Source: Eleginops maclovinus
Taxonomy: Eukaryota > Chordata > Actinopteri > Perciformes > Eleginopidae
Reading direction: 5' to 3'
DNA: 64,000 nt
Assembly (NCBI RefSeq): GCF_036324505.1
Contig: NC_086358.1
Location: 3,642,368 to 3,706,367 of the forward strand
The notes under the pieces were generated by a model, which did no database searches, was not told the DNA's origin, and saw nothing but the letters and a program-made list of their open reading frames with translations. Shown here one piece after another: positions 1 through 11,960 of the stretch; the stretch's first letter is position 1; the number at the start of each line of letters is the position of its first letter. The position numbers were made by a program, and so were the translations under genes.

Positions 1-344
1 TGCTGGTGATATATGTGAGAACTTTACCCAGAGGAAGCCGACGAAAACAAAGAGGTTTTTTGCGATCAATTTGTTCGAGTTGAGCCGAACAACAGAGGGA
101 TGGAGTTACAAGTTCATTACGCCAAAGAGTGGAGGAACAAATGAGCAAGCTCTGGAATAATTAAACATGAGAGTTTGCATTAATACCTCATTATGAGCGT
201 TCATTAGCATTGTTGCATTCAAGCCTTATTTCACCCACTCAGCTCTGCTCAAGAGGACATGACGGAGCAGAGCTGTCTTCAGCCGTGCTAGCAGGAAGGG
301 ATTCTAATGTCTGCTGGTTAGTCGGTACACTGCTTGGGTCCAGA

Positions 345-620
345 CTGCAATATCTCATCTATAATTTGATGGATTGGCATGAAGTTTGGTGCAGATATCC
401 ATGATATCCAGAGGATGAAGGCCTATGAGTTTGGTGTATTTCAGAATTTCCCTGTAGCGCCAACTGGTGGTCAAAGTGTCCAATCCTGAAAAAAAAAGTT
501 GTTCTAATTATGTTTTGGTGGTCTTCTACCTCCATTGATAATGGGACACATGTTGTTTGGTGGAATTTCTTTTTTCCCTTAACTATTGGATTGATTTGCT
601 GTAGATTACCAGGGAAGATT
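345..620 (+). repeat. Dispersed repeat fragment, unclassified
   Basis: The motif ATTGGCATGAAGTTTGG at 373-389 recurs in diverged form at about 3041-3057, each followed by a near-identical ACAGA/GCAGA-TCCATG stretch. The phrase describing a lesion-like 'GCGCCAACTGGTGGTCAAAG' near 457-476 is typical of a repeat that I remember as abundant in fish genomes. The outer limits are estimates. I cannot assign a class. Confidence 0.4.
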
Positions 621-640
621 TCAGAAGTCTGGCTCAAATT

Positions 641-752
641 GGAGTGTGTGAGAGAGAGAACTCAGGGATTTTAGCCTTTGCGGACCATTTACATGCACTA
701 AAACCTATATAACACACGGAAAACACCCAAAAAGTATTAAGGCCTCTTTAAA
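641..752 (+). mobile_element. CCAAT/GC-box dispersed repeat, tail-only copy
   Basis: This matches the tail of the full copy at 32001-32414: the same order of GGGATTTTAGCCTTTG, GACCATTTACATGCA, CCTATATAACACAC and a final GGCCTCTTTAA. Only the last ~110 bp are present, in forward orientation; the CCAAT and GC-box part is missing. Confidence 0.65.
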
Positions 753-980
753 AGAACTTATGGTATTCAGACCCTGATAACAGCACAGCTCGATGTGTGA
801 GTAAGGCACTTATGGAAGTGTTGAGGTGTGTTGGGAAGTGAATGCGGTTTAACAAACTGAATCTCTGCTTCTCGTGGTTTCTGTCTATCGAGCAAACACG
901 ACAACAGCGACTCATTCCCTCTGTGGCTGTTTCACTGTGTCTGTCACTTTAACAAGGTGTAGCACCTCGGCTCCCCCTGT

Positions 981-1404
<424 letters not shown>

Positions 1405-2398
1405 AGTGCTTTATCTGAGAAAAACCCTTCACCGTTTACTTGAGTTAGAAATGACAACAGTTCGGTTGAACGTATGTGAAATCCATGACAGTGTGCAGTT
1501 ATCTGACTGGCTTCAGGCACCAATCAGCATCCACCTGCAGTCTCCCAGTCTCTGATCGACTCCACCATCGAACGTGAACACTGTCCATGTGTTGCTCAGA
1601 TTTAGCCTCATTTCTCGCTCTCAGTGAGACTGCTGTCCAGCCCTGGAGCTGCTATAAAGCGCTGCCCATCTGGTGCTTTGGAAACTTCCCTGAGCTATAT
1701 CGGTCTTAATGGCTCCCAATGGAGGCGGCTTTTGTTCTTAGACAGGCTAATGGATGGCCAAGGTTACGGGAGTCATTGTAGATAAGGTGAGGCTGTTGCT
1801 TTGATTTAACACCCGTCCAGCAGTCCTTAAGACCATGGGAGTTTCAGGAAGAGAGGGAAAGGGACTCTTTAAAATACCCTCCAGCGGGTGCATATGGACT
1901 TCTTTCTTTTCCTCCATGTTTTTCTCATTTTCTTACTCACACACACCCACGCATATGCTTGCAAAATTGAACCAATGATGAGAGCAATGAGCCGAAGCCG
2001 GAGCTAGAGAGGGTTTTGGGAGAGCAAATGAGATTTCAGAAGCAGGAGATCGGAGTTAGGTCAAAGCAACCTTGTGTGTTAAAAAATAAGAACGCTCAGA
2101 GCTCCATGCTGCTGCTGAACTGTCCAGGAGGGGAGGAGAGGAGGGTCTCCTACCACCGACTCTCCCATTGTGTGTTCATTAATCACTTACCAATTACATG
2201 TGGATTACGTTTCTTATGAACCAATGATTCAGCACTTTGAACTTATACCACCTGTTGTTAATATGTATTTCTTATTCGCTGTCTTCCTGTGGAATATGCA
2301 CTTGTTTTTGAAGTTACATATTTGATAACCAATAAACTCTATAAAATAAATATCCAAAACATGACTTAAACACACATTACACGACACACACACACACA

Positions 2399-2580
2399 CC
2401 TCCAGCAGTGGCTCAGTCAGTAGGGGCTTGGACTGGGAGTCGTAGGGTCGCCGGTTCAAGTCCCCGAACAGACTTGAAAAATATGGAAAGTGGACTGCTG
2501 CTTGGAGAGGTCCCAGTTCACCTCCTAGGCCCTGCTGTGGTGCCCTTGAGCAAGGCACCGGACACCTCCAATCCCCACGT
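2399..2580 (+). mobile_element. tRNA-derived SINE
   Basis: A polymerase III promoter pair is visible. Box A (TGGCTCAGTCAGTAGGGG) is at 2409-2426. Box B (GGTTCAAGTCC, fitting GGTTCRANYCC) is at 2453-2463, 27 bp downstream as in a tRNA gene. A non-tRNA body follows, containing GTGCCCTTGAGCAAGGCACC at 2540-2559, which is a phrase I recognise from common percomorph SINEs. The head is diverged from a functional tRNA and no acceptor-stem pairing is evident, so this is a SINE copy, not a tRNA gene. The 3' limit is approximate. Confidence 0.8.
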
Positions 2581-3835
2581 TGAGTTTAATTAAATGTATT
2601 AACTGTATCAGGTTAGTTGAGGTTAGTTTAAGCAATTACATCAAGTTTAATTTTTTTAAAAGTGTGATATCTTTGCTTTCTACTAACCTCATTCAATTAC
2701 GCGACATTTGTTGAAATAATGCATTTAATTAAAGTCAATATTTCAGTTTAAATCCATAAAGATCAATATGTGCTTTAGATTTAGGGCTATTTTAATTAAC
2801 TTTCTATTCTATTCTTCTGATTTCAATTAAGCTTAAATAGCATTTTTTCACTCCATTTTAATATGAAACATCTTATCTTCTAAGGTTACTTTGTTACACA
2901 CACTAAGTCAAAGAACATCATATTGTTATTTATTTTCTCCTTTATCTACTTGCAAGTAACCCTCCCAACCCTGGCCTTGATGTCTGCTGTAGGATTTAGG
3001 GATGGGAACGTCAATCGGTCATTGGGTCAATCAATTATGTATTGGCATGGAATTTGGTACAGACGTCCATGCTGCCCTCTGGGTTAATCTACTTAAAGAT
3101 CCTCTTAATTGGAATCCGCAAACAGCTGGTCATGTTTACACTTAGTAGTAATCAGGTAACATTACTTCTATATTTTGAGGCTCAGATTAAGTCACTGATT
3201 CCCTGTTTTAAGATGCACATAGTTATTGTAATGGATTTTAAAGTAACCCTCCCATCCCTGTGTGCTTCCCACTCTCCCCCCTGCATCATCTCTCCTTTTC
3301 AGCCTCCTTCGGCCAGATTGCACGCCATAATGGTCCCACTATCACTGCTTGTACTCCGTTTCCTCTCTTTGCATTTCTTCAGAGCCATTCTGAAATGACT
3401 TCTATCAGGAGCCCAGTAAGGCCGCTGGGATGGATGACGTGAGACAGACAGATATGGAGAGTGAAAGACTGATGGATTGGCTCCATTATCAGTCGGCTTG
3501 TGCTCTTTGTGTCACGCCGAGCTTCTGGGTCTCCATCCCTCCCTGTGCCTCTTTTCCCCCTTCTGAACTCATCATGAGAGAATTATATCGGCCGTGGCAA
3601 ATCAGTGTCTCCCTCCCAAACAAACACCAACAACAGAGGCTATCATGGGAGGAGGGAAGGAGGCGTCCATTGCGCCGCCAACAAACACAAGGACTCGTTC
3701 GGCGCTTACAGGACGGTCTGTGTTTTCATTACCTTGGTTTATAGGATGGCATTGTGCTGGTGAAAGAGCATCAGTCAGAAGCTGAGGACGAACCTTTCCA
3801 AGAAATTAGGTACTGGCCACTTGGATGCTATCAGA

Positions 3836-4026
<191 letters not shown>

Positions 4027-5841
4027 GATTTAAAACACATAAAGGCAGAAAATCCGACTACTATGGGACCTAAAATGGATTTCTGATTCTGAGAGGCTGG
4101 AAAACAAAACCGTATGCCGTTAAAAAAAGTTTAGTCAACAATCAAATCAGTGGTGATTCTTTTCCTGTTTTGTTTTTCCTCTAATCACTTAGTCAACTAA
4201 ACAGTAAACCAGTTTAAAGCTTGAATAAAACAACAACTTATCAAGTAAAATGTGCCACTAATTGGTTTAATGGCCGCACTAGCATCGGTTGAAATCTGCT
4301 GCAATCAAACCACGATTGAACAACATTCCCTTCTCAAATCGGCGCATCCCAACCTCCAGATGTTGTCTTTTGAAACCTTTTATTCATCGTATTTCAGAAG
4401 AGCAGCGTGTGTCAATGAAGCCAGGGGAAGTTCTTGGAGAGTGTCTGAAGTTCAGTGACTCCTTCATCCTGATATATTTGGCTCAAGGTGTTTTACATTT
4501 TTCTCGACAGACAGCGAAGGGCACCCCCGCTGAGAGGCTGCTGCTGTGCTGCCGTCTGATGGGAGTTTTCAGGTCGTTGATTACTCGGTGTCATACCTGT
4601 GGAGTTACAGCAGCGGGGGGGAAACACACTTTGAACATTAACTGACACCGTCAAAGCTGGGATAAAGTTCTGTTTGCTAACAAAGAAGAAACACTCATAG
4701 TGGTGATTATGAACTGACTCATCTGTAGTTGTGCTTTCTATTATTTATGGTTTTCAGAATAAATTGACAAGTTGCATGAAGTGTGAATTTAGGGCGACAA
4801 TAACAAGCAACATCTTCACACCTCAGTTTACACGAGAAGAGGAAAACGGCTTCATAAAGAGCTTTCAAAAGCCTTGATTATTTACACACACGTGTACCCT
4901 CCCCCCTCAAAACTCTCACGTGTATTTCAGATTTTGTAACGTGCAATTTTTTGTTACAGAAGGACGAGTGTGTCTCTGCTTTTGTTGAATTCTTCTGTCA
5001 CATTCAAGGTCATGAATGCACCTGCAGGCAGGGTTAGTTTTATGGTTTCCTTCCAACTCTAGAACAAAAGCAAAACAGAAAAGCATTGGTGTTTGTTGGA
5101 ACTGTGCAGAGAGCATTTGATGAGAGTTTTCTGTTGTTGTGGAGTTTGAATGCTGTGCGGTACAATTAGCGCTGTCTGGCTGGACTGGTGGCATATTAAG
5201 TGGATGTTTTGTCTATTCTATTTAAATATTTGCCCAAGTCCGAGCTGGTTGTAATTATTATATCTTTACCCTGGTGTTGTGTTTCCATCACTGTCAATGG
5301 GAGCTGGAGTCGATAAATACCAGAACTCCTGCAGAGTTTTGTGTCTGTTTTTGTGCCGATGTGAACCGTTCCCACTGAAAACAAAAGCCAGATATTACAG
5401 TGTTTCTGCCAGTGGTAGAGAGGCTATACATACACACTGCTAACATGCCAGTGATGTTGTGGCAGCATGAAGTGGAAAGAGAAGTCACCTTCATCTTTCT
5501 CTCCTTAATGACTCGGCTGGCGACAGAGCCAAATGTTATTTAAGAGTTTTTGGTCAACAAACTCATTGTGTTTGCTGCTTCTTTCATGGGTTTACCCGCT
5601 CATCATCATCCATCTCTCTAACCGTGCTGCTATCCTTTTCTTCATTCGCCCTGGTTGCTTTTTTATGAATCAGGCTTTCCTTTTTTTCCCACACAATTTC
5701 CTTCATTGTGCTCTCTGACGTTTTCTTCCGATCTGCTCCTAATTATTTTCCATTCTTGGACGGTGGGGTTGCTTTCAGAGGATGAGCTCCACGGACAAAA
5801 AGGGCTGATTGACAATAATAAATCACACATTTGGCAAGAAA

Positions 5842-6261
5842 TTAAAAGGGTCCCTATGATTTAGAAGTTTTCCCTTTCCTGTAGTGTTGTTAGGTTTTAG
5901 TGCATGTTAATGGTCTTCAAAGGCTAAAATCCCCAAATACGTTCCAGAAGGACCTTCTCTCCTCCTGCCTGACCATAGTGACATCAATGTGTAACATTTC
6001 TGCTACTATTGGCTAGCACTCTTACACATTGTACATGATAGGTTAAGGGGCGGGACATCTCTAAGTGTTTGACCAATCACAACACAGCCGGCCAGCTAAC
6101 CAATCAGAGCAGGCCGGGCTCTGGTTTCAGACTGGGGGGTGAAAAGAGGTGCTGCAGCACAGGCAGTATGAGAAAAATAAAGAGCTGTCTGAACAAAACA
6201 TGTCACAGAAGAGACAGAAAATACTAATATGGACCTGAAAGTGAGCAGAATTGGGCCTTAG
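5842..6261 (-). mobile_element. CCAAT/GC-box dispersed repeat, near full-length
   Basis: This copy is in reverse orientation. It begins with TTAAAAGGGTCCCTATGAT and ends with GAGCAGAATTGGGCCTTAG. On the + strand it carries ATTGGCTAGC near 6009, a GC box GGGGCGGGAC at 6047-6056, CCAATCAC at 6073 and CCAATCAG at 6100. It is the most complete copy at the end that carries GAGCAGAATTGGGCC. No long open frame, so it must be non-autonomous. Confidence 0.75.
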
Positions 6262-7150
6262 AGAACTGTTCACTACAAAGACCTGTTTTGTCCATTAGTG
6301 CACCCCAAAAAAACACCATCTCAGTATTAAGCACTTGAGTAAATAAAGAGTATGTACATTAGAAATAGCAGCATTGCAATCTTGAAAACTAGCACCTCTG
6401 ATCCACTCCCCATCTGCTTTACATATGCATTTGAGAGATGTATGTGCATATTTTCCAAATGAGCTCTTCTCTTTGATCAGTAAAAAGTTGAGCTTCTCAT
6501 TTCCACACATAGTCAAAAGCTGACTGCAAACTTCTCACAGGTTTTAATTATGCTAATAAGACCACATAATGTCTTTGTGACTTTTCACATTATTTCCCTC
6601 CTTATGCCCTTCAAACTTCATCATTATTTCTATAGAACCGAACGACATCAAGAGATACGGCAGGTTAAAATGTGCTCCGAGTCCTCTGCATTTTTAAGTA
6701 TCATCTTTTCTGCATACGCTTGACTTCATGCATAGTCCATTACCTTTAAATGTAGCTGTTTGCATACTGTGAGAGGGGGAAAAATCATAGAGGATCCCAA
6801 TTAATAGCAGTTACATAAAACCATCTTCCCTGTGCCTCCCAAAGCCTTTAATATGCACCGTATGAAACCACATAAATCAGTCGCTCGATGAATAATTGAG
6901 ACGTCCTCGTTGACACTCTTTCAGATGTGCCTGCAACGGACTGCCGCCCATCCCGGGGGAAATGTCGTATGGGAACTGTGTTAGCACCTTTAATTTCTAT
7001 ATTAGCCATTGGGTATGGTCGGGGGTTATCCGCGGAGACTTCTAGAAGCTTTAGTGAGAGTGGCTCTGATTAGTCGAGGCTCAGGCCGCATTGTGATGGG
7101 CTGCTTTAGCTATGCAGATGAGATAATACATATGCATTAATGTGAACTCG

Positions 7151-7151
<1 letters not shown>

Positions 7152-7235
<84 letters not shown>
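7152..7235. repeat. (GT)n microsatellite, ~84 bp
   Basis: A perfect GT dinucleotide run following an otherwise unique stretch (6541-7151). Confidence 0.98.
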
Positions 7236-8759
7236 GCATTCAAAGACGGATAGATGTTTGGTTTTTTAATGCTGATGATCTTGTGTGCTGGAATCTGAGT
7301 GTGTGAGCGGCGTGTGAGTGATTATGGTTATGATAATGGCTGGTTGGTGACAGAAAGAGATAAGTATTAAGTTGATGACGGTAATGATGAATGTTTTATG
7401 ATGATGATGATAATTACAAGCGTTGTCTTGGTCTTACATCCATCAGTCAGAGATTAAAAACCCTCGGGATGAGGCTGCTTTCTCCGACACGCCGCAGAGT
7501 CAGAGCCGTATCCACTTCAGCGTCATTCACATTAGATTTCCATTTTTAGGCACTTAAGTCAGTGCTCTTATCCGGAGCGATTCGCAGTGGGGAGGTTGTG
7601 CTTCAGTGTCGTGTTTAATGCCACTTAAACAAGATGCTTAGCTGGTGATGGACATGTGTTGGAAAGTTTAAAACTGTGACGTTATAGCTGGAGGGGGAAG
7701 ACACAACAAGAGGCTGGATATTATGGTGCTATGACAGGTCACCTTAAGGTGACTAAAAACAAACAAAAACTCAATCATTCAAACCAATTCGATTTATATA
7801 GCCCAATATACCCTTAATATGTACAGCGTAGAGCCTATTAGTGGAGAAAGATATGATTCCCCAACAATATAAGGCAAAATTGGAAGATATATAGAAAATA
7901 TACCACTTTTACGGGGACCTTTAGACAGACATTATGAGAGATCAGTGTTTTTTGAACATTAAAGCATTAGAAACCCAATGAATAAGTCTGACCCTGAAAA
8001 TAAGCTGTCATATCTCCTGTAGAAATGGTGAAATAAAACTGCAAATGTTCTGCCTTTATACGCATTAAAAACCAATATAAATGTGATAAGCTTCCTGTTC
8101 GATGGCCTGGAGACACAGTTTTACAACCACTACTGTACAAGATCAACTGCAACCTCTAAACTGAACACAAAGTCTGGAACCCATTCATAAAAACAGCAAA
8201 TAAACATGTGTTATTAGAGTTTAAAACCCTTCATAGATGTTAAATTGATTGTATACATCTCCAATGGTTTTGAATTAAATTCCTGAATCCATAAATGGCA
8301 TGCATCACCATGCTTCAAACTTATGCACCGAGTTGCTTCTCTGCTGATAGCCTCTTTCATGTTGCATCAGCATCTTGGCCCGCACATCATCTAAACGTGA
8401 ACCATGATAAACTGAATTCCTCTTTTGAAGACGTCTCTGAGGTGAAGCCCTGCTGTGTGGCTTCATCAGCGCGCTGCCCTCCAATAAAAACTTCAAAGGC
8501 GCCGTGTTAGCGGGAGGGAATGGAATGTGAGAGGTGGAGTTCGTCAGGGCCCTTTGGGGTGTAACAAAATCAGGATGAGGCTGGTGATGGAGTCGTCCCT
8601 TTGGCGGGGTGAGCAGCGAGTGTGATGATCTCTGCTTTAGCCCCCAGACATGTGATTAGATCTCTGCAGCAGCGTCATTTTTCAGTCTGCTTCACCTCCC
8701 CTCTCTGCTCCCAACTCTCCCTCTCCCTTGTTACTCCCAATCAGTGTTAGAGGTAGCAA

Positions 8760-9526
8760 TCTACAGAGTAACACTACAGAGTAAACCTACATAGTAAGGC
8801 TACAATTTAAGGCTACAGAGTAACGCTACAGAGTAACGCTACAGAGTAACGCTACAGAGTAACGCTACAGAGTAACGCTACAGAGTAACGCTACAGAGTA
8901 ACGCTACAGAGTAACGCTACAGAGTAACGCTACAGAGTAACGCTACAGAGTAAACCTACATAGTAACGCTACATAGTAAGGCTACAGAGTAACGCTACAG
9001 AGTAACGCTACATAGTAACGCTACATAGTAACGCTACATAGTAACGCTACATAGTAACGCTACATAGTAACGCTACATAGTAACGCTACATAGTAACGCT
9101 ACATAGTAACGCTACATACTAACGCTACATAGTAACGCTACATAGTAACGCTACATAGTAACGCTACATAGTAACGCTACATAGTAACGCTACATAGTAA
9201 CGCTACATAGTAAGGCTACATAGTAAGGCTACATAGTAAGGCTACATAGTAAGGCTACATAGTAAGTACAGAGTAACGCTACAGAGTAACGCTACAGAGT
9301 AACGCTACAGAGTAACGCTACAGAGTAACGCTACAGAGTAACGCTACAGAGTAACGCTACAGAGTAACGCTACAGAGTAACGCTACAGAGTAACGCTACA
9401 GAGTAACGCTACAGAGTAACGCTACATAGTAACGCTACATAGTAACGCTACATAGTAACGCTACATAGTAACGCTACAGAGTAACGCTACAGAGTAACGC
9501 TACAGAGTAACGCTACAGAGTAACGG
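8760..9526 (+). repeat. 13-bp minisatellite, GCTACAGAGTAAC
   Basis: About 58 tandem copies of a 13-bp unit. Two main variants differ at one base (CAGAG or CATAG) and occur in blocks: CAGAG to about 8950, CATAG about 9011-9268, CAGAG 9269-9420, CATAG 9421-9476, then CAGAG again. A third variant (AAGGCTAC) forms a short run near 9205-9255. One shortened unit lies at the 9268 boundary. A further partial unit survives at 10064-10080 beyond the LINE insertion. The unit is not a multiple of 3 and contains TAA/TAG, so it is non-coding. Confidence 0.95.
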
Positions 9527-9527
9527 T

Positions 9528-9632
9528 ACTGCAGCATCCGGACCACCAGACTCAGGGACAGTTTTATACCACAGGCTATAAGACTGCTGAACTCCTGAGC
9601 TCTGTGAATGTCTACTCACATCTGTTTATAGT

Positions 9633-9672
<40 letters not shown>

Positions 9673-10063
9673 CACATCTGTTTATAGTACACACACACAT
9701 ACATATATATATATTATACACATCTGCCATACATATCTGTTTATAGTACACATATCTATATATTATACATATCTGCCATACACATCTGCTATACATAATA
9801 TATGCATCTGTCCATACCTCCTCATTCAACAGAGTAAAGTACTTAAATACTCTCAATGTATTCCACATATGTATATATTTCACATCCTCAAATCTTTATT
9901 GTTGTTATTGTAAATATTCTTCTCTCTTTTTGCACTACTTTATTATCTTATTTGCACCATGTATGTTGAGTTGTTGGAGGAGCACGCGACATAAGATTTT
10001 CATTGCCAACATATACGTTGTATCTGCTGTGCATATGACCAATAAAACCTTGAAACCTTGAAA
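9528..10063 (+). mobile_element. 5'-truncated non-LTR retrotransposon (LINE) 3' end
   Basis: Codons at 9530-9598 read as the typical C-terminus of a LINE ORF2 protein: RTTRLRDSFIPQAIRLLNS followed by TGA at 9596-9598. The 3' UTR contains TTTGCACTACTTTATTATC, a common phrase in fish LINE tails, an AATAAA at 10041-10046 and a terminal tandem CCTTGAAA twice (10048-10063). An (AT)n run at about 9640-9668 and repeated CATCTGTTTATAGTACAC phrases lie inside the UTR. Minisatellite units flank it on both sides, so it inserted into the array. The clade was not determined. Confidence 0.75.
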
Positions 10064-11384
10064 CATAGTAAGGCTACATTACAGTTACTAAACCCGGAAT
10101 TATGTCATTACTTGCATTACTTTAACAGAGATAAATAGGCGTGTCGCAGCTAATATCGTGGAGGAAATGTTGCTCATTTAGCCGGTGTAATCGCTATCTT
10201 TCCGAAACATTTGGAGCGAGAAACAGGTAACAGGGCTGTTGCCATCAAACTGAGGTAAAGAAAACAGGGCTGATGATCAAACAAAGAGCAGAAACCAGAG
10301 GATTTGTGTAAAGGTTTAAGGATTTGTGCTGATCTTGACATTAATGAGGTTAACTTAATATTGTTATTTGTCATTTGATTCATGGTGAATCTCAGGTGAT
10401 ACAGAGTGATCCCACATTTCTGTAGTTGGTAGTTTAACTACTCAGCAGTGAGTAAATTAGTAAAGCAAGGCATTTCTTTTTTAACAAGTAACTAACACAA
10501 ACACTGCTCCCATTTCAGTTTACCCATCTTGTTTGAGTCTCTGATTGTCTCCTCCCTATGTTTCATTTCCCCCTCCCTTCTTTCTTCCAGTTGCTCTACA
10601 TCCCCCCACTCCCCGCCTTTACCCTCAATCATTTTGCTTCCTTACTACGCTAAAAGCCCATTTTAAGGACTTGTCAGTGAGTCATTCACTGAATATGAAA
10701 GAGGGCGAGCGAGATGGAGTCTCCTACCGTGACTTATATTTTAGTAAAGTGTTTAAGGAAGGCCTCACAAAGAGGAGTGGGAGGGAGGGAGTTGACAGGA
10801 GAAGGGAGTGGGAAAAAGAAGAGAACGGAACAAAAAGGAATTGTGATAAAAGACGGAGATAAGAGCCTCAGCTTGTCCTGTTTTTCCTCCTGCTGCGGCG
10901 TCAGGCAGTTTTTCTGAGGTAGCCTCCGACTCAGAAGTTGAATGCTCATATCTGGTTACCACCCGCCGGTCTTTAAGAACTTGTGCTGAGTCCTCCAGTG
11001 ATAAAAGGCTTACAGAGTGTGCTGTATTGATGGCTGTTTTTGTATGAGGAAAAAAGAAAGTGCATTTTCTTTGCAGATGGGCCTACAAAGCAACATTGTG
11101 AGATTCTTTATCCAGCATGATAAATGAGCGCTTCACCTCCTGACTTTCTGTATTTACCTCCAGCACTCGGACCTCTCCACAAACTTCTCTTTAAAAGTCG
11201 CTATGTCACATCAACTGCTGACATTTCAATTATGCTTTTTCAAACTAGCAACACAATACTGAAAAAATACCCTTAATTAATCTGACTTTAACTCTGCAGT
11301 ACAGTGTAGTTTATCTGCATTAGTTATGCTTTTTTTAATCTTAGGTCTTTAGATCTCCATCCATGTTATTTCAAAGCTGGTAAA

Positions 11385-11580
11385 AGTTCTGTACTTAAAC
11401 AGCTCTTAATCAGGTCTCCTGGACCCCTCAAAGCACTTCACATACTACGAGTCATTCACTCGTTCACACCTCATTCATGCAGAGCAGCACCACTTGCTCT
11501 AGGAAAGCTAACACTCACTCACACACACACACACACCGACCGTTGGCCATCGGGAGCAACTCAGGGTTCAGTATCTGAAC
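11385..11580 (+). repeat. Dispersed repeat fragment with a short CA run
   Basis: The phrases AAAGCACTTCACATACTACG, TTCACTCGTTCACACCTC and GGGAGCAACTCAGGGTTCAG occur in the order I remember from an abundant fish interspersed repeat. No second copy was found in this window, so the call rests on memory. Confidence 0.4.
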
Positions 11581-11854
11581 GGGCTGGGATATGTTATAAT
11601 GAATATTTCAATATGAGAAAGGGATAAAAAACAACGTGTTGCTAATTGTAAAATACCCAACGAGAATTATCATTACATCCGCAGCTTTTTGGCGCTTCGG
11701 AGCAAATTTGAGCTCATCGTTTTTGTCTTCCGACCAACAAAGGTTCACTCTCACTGTTCTAGTTGATGTCATTATCTGCCAACAAGGATTTCTGCAATAA
11801 AAAAAGGTACAAATGTAAATGTATACTCTCCGTCCTCCACCGAAGAGTAAAGTA

Positions 11855-11960
11855 ATACAGTTACTAACCAGCTGGTAAACATAATGGAGCATTTAGTAGT
11901 GGAAAAGGAGGGGGTGGAGACCAAAAACAGAGCAAAAAGGATTCATATGTGGTGAATGTT
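11855..11960 (+). repeat. Fragment of the 0.4-kb repeat seen at 14.7-15.8 kb
   Basis: CAGCTGGTAAACATAATGG, GGAGCATTTAGTAGTG and GTGGAGACCAAAAACAGAGC match phrases at about 15033-15110 and 15465-15530 in the same order. This supports a dispersed family rather than a purely local duplication. Confidence 0.55.

Larger units (their letters stand above)
8742..10506. mobile_element. hAT-like non-autonomous DNA transposon containing a minisatellite and a nested LINE
   Basis: The left end starts CAGTGTTAGAGGTAG. The reverse complement of the right end starts CAGTGTTTGTGTTAG. The first 7 bases are identical and 13 of the first 18 match. The flanks are CTCCCAAT (8734-8741) and CTCCCATT (10507-10514), an 8-bp direct repeat with one mismatch. 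An 8-bp target duplication with CAGTG-type ends is the hAT signature. There is no transposase. The interior is taken up by the 13-bp minisatellite and a truncated LINE; the right 440 bp is ordinary AT-rich sequence. Confidence 0.7.

Noticed and set aside
2409..2463. A tRNA gene
   Set aside because: Box A and B are present but the arms do not pair as a tRNA and a SINE body follows.
8760..9526. CRISPR-like regular repeat
   Set aside because: Units are 13 bp in direct tandem without spacers, in a eukaryotic genome; it is a minisatellite.
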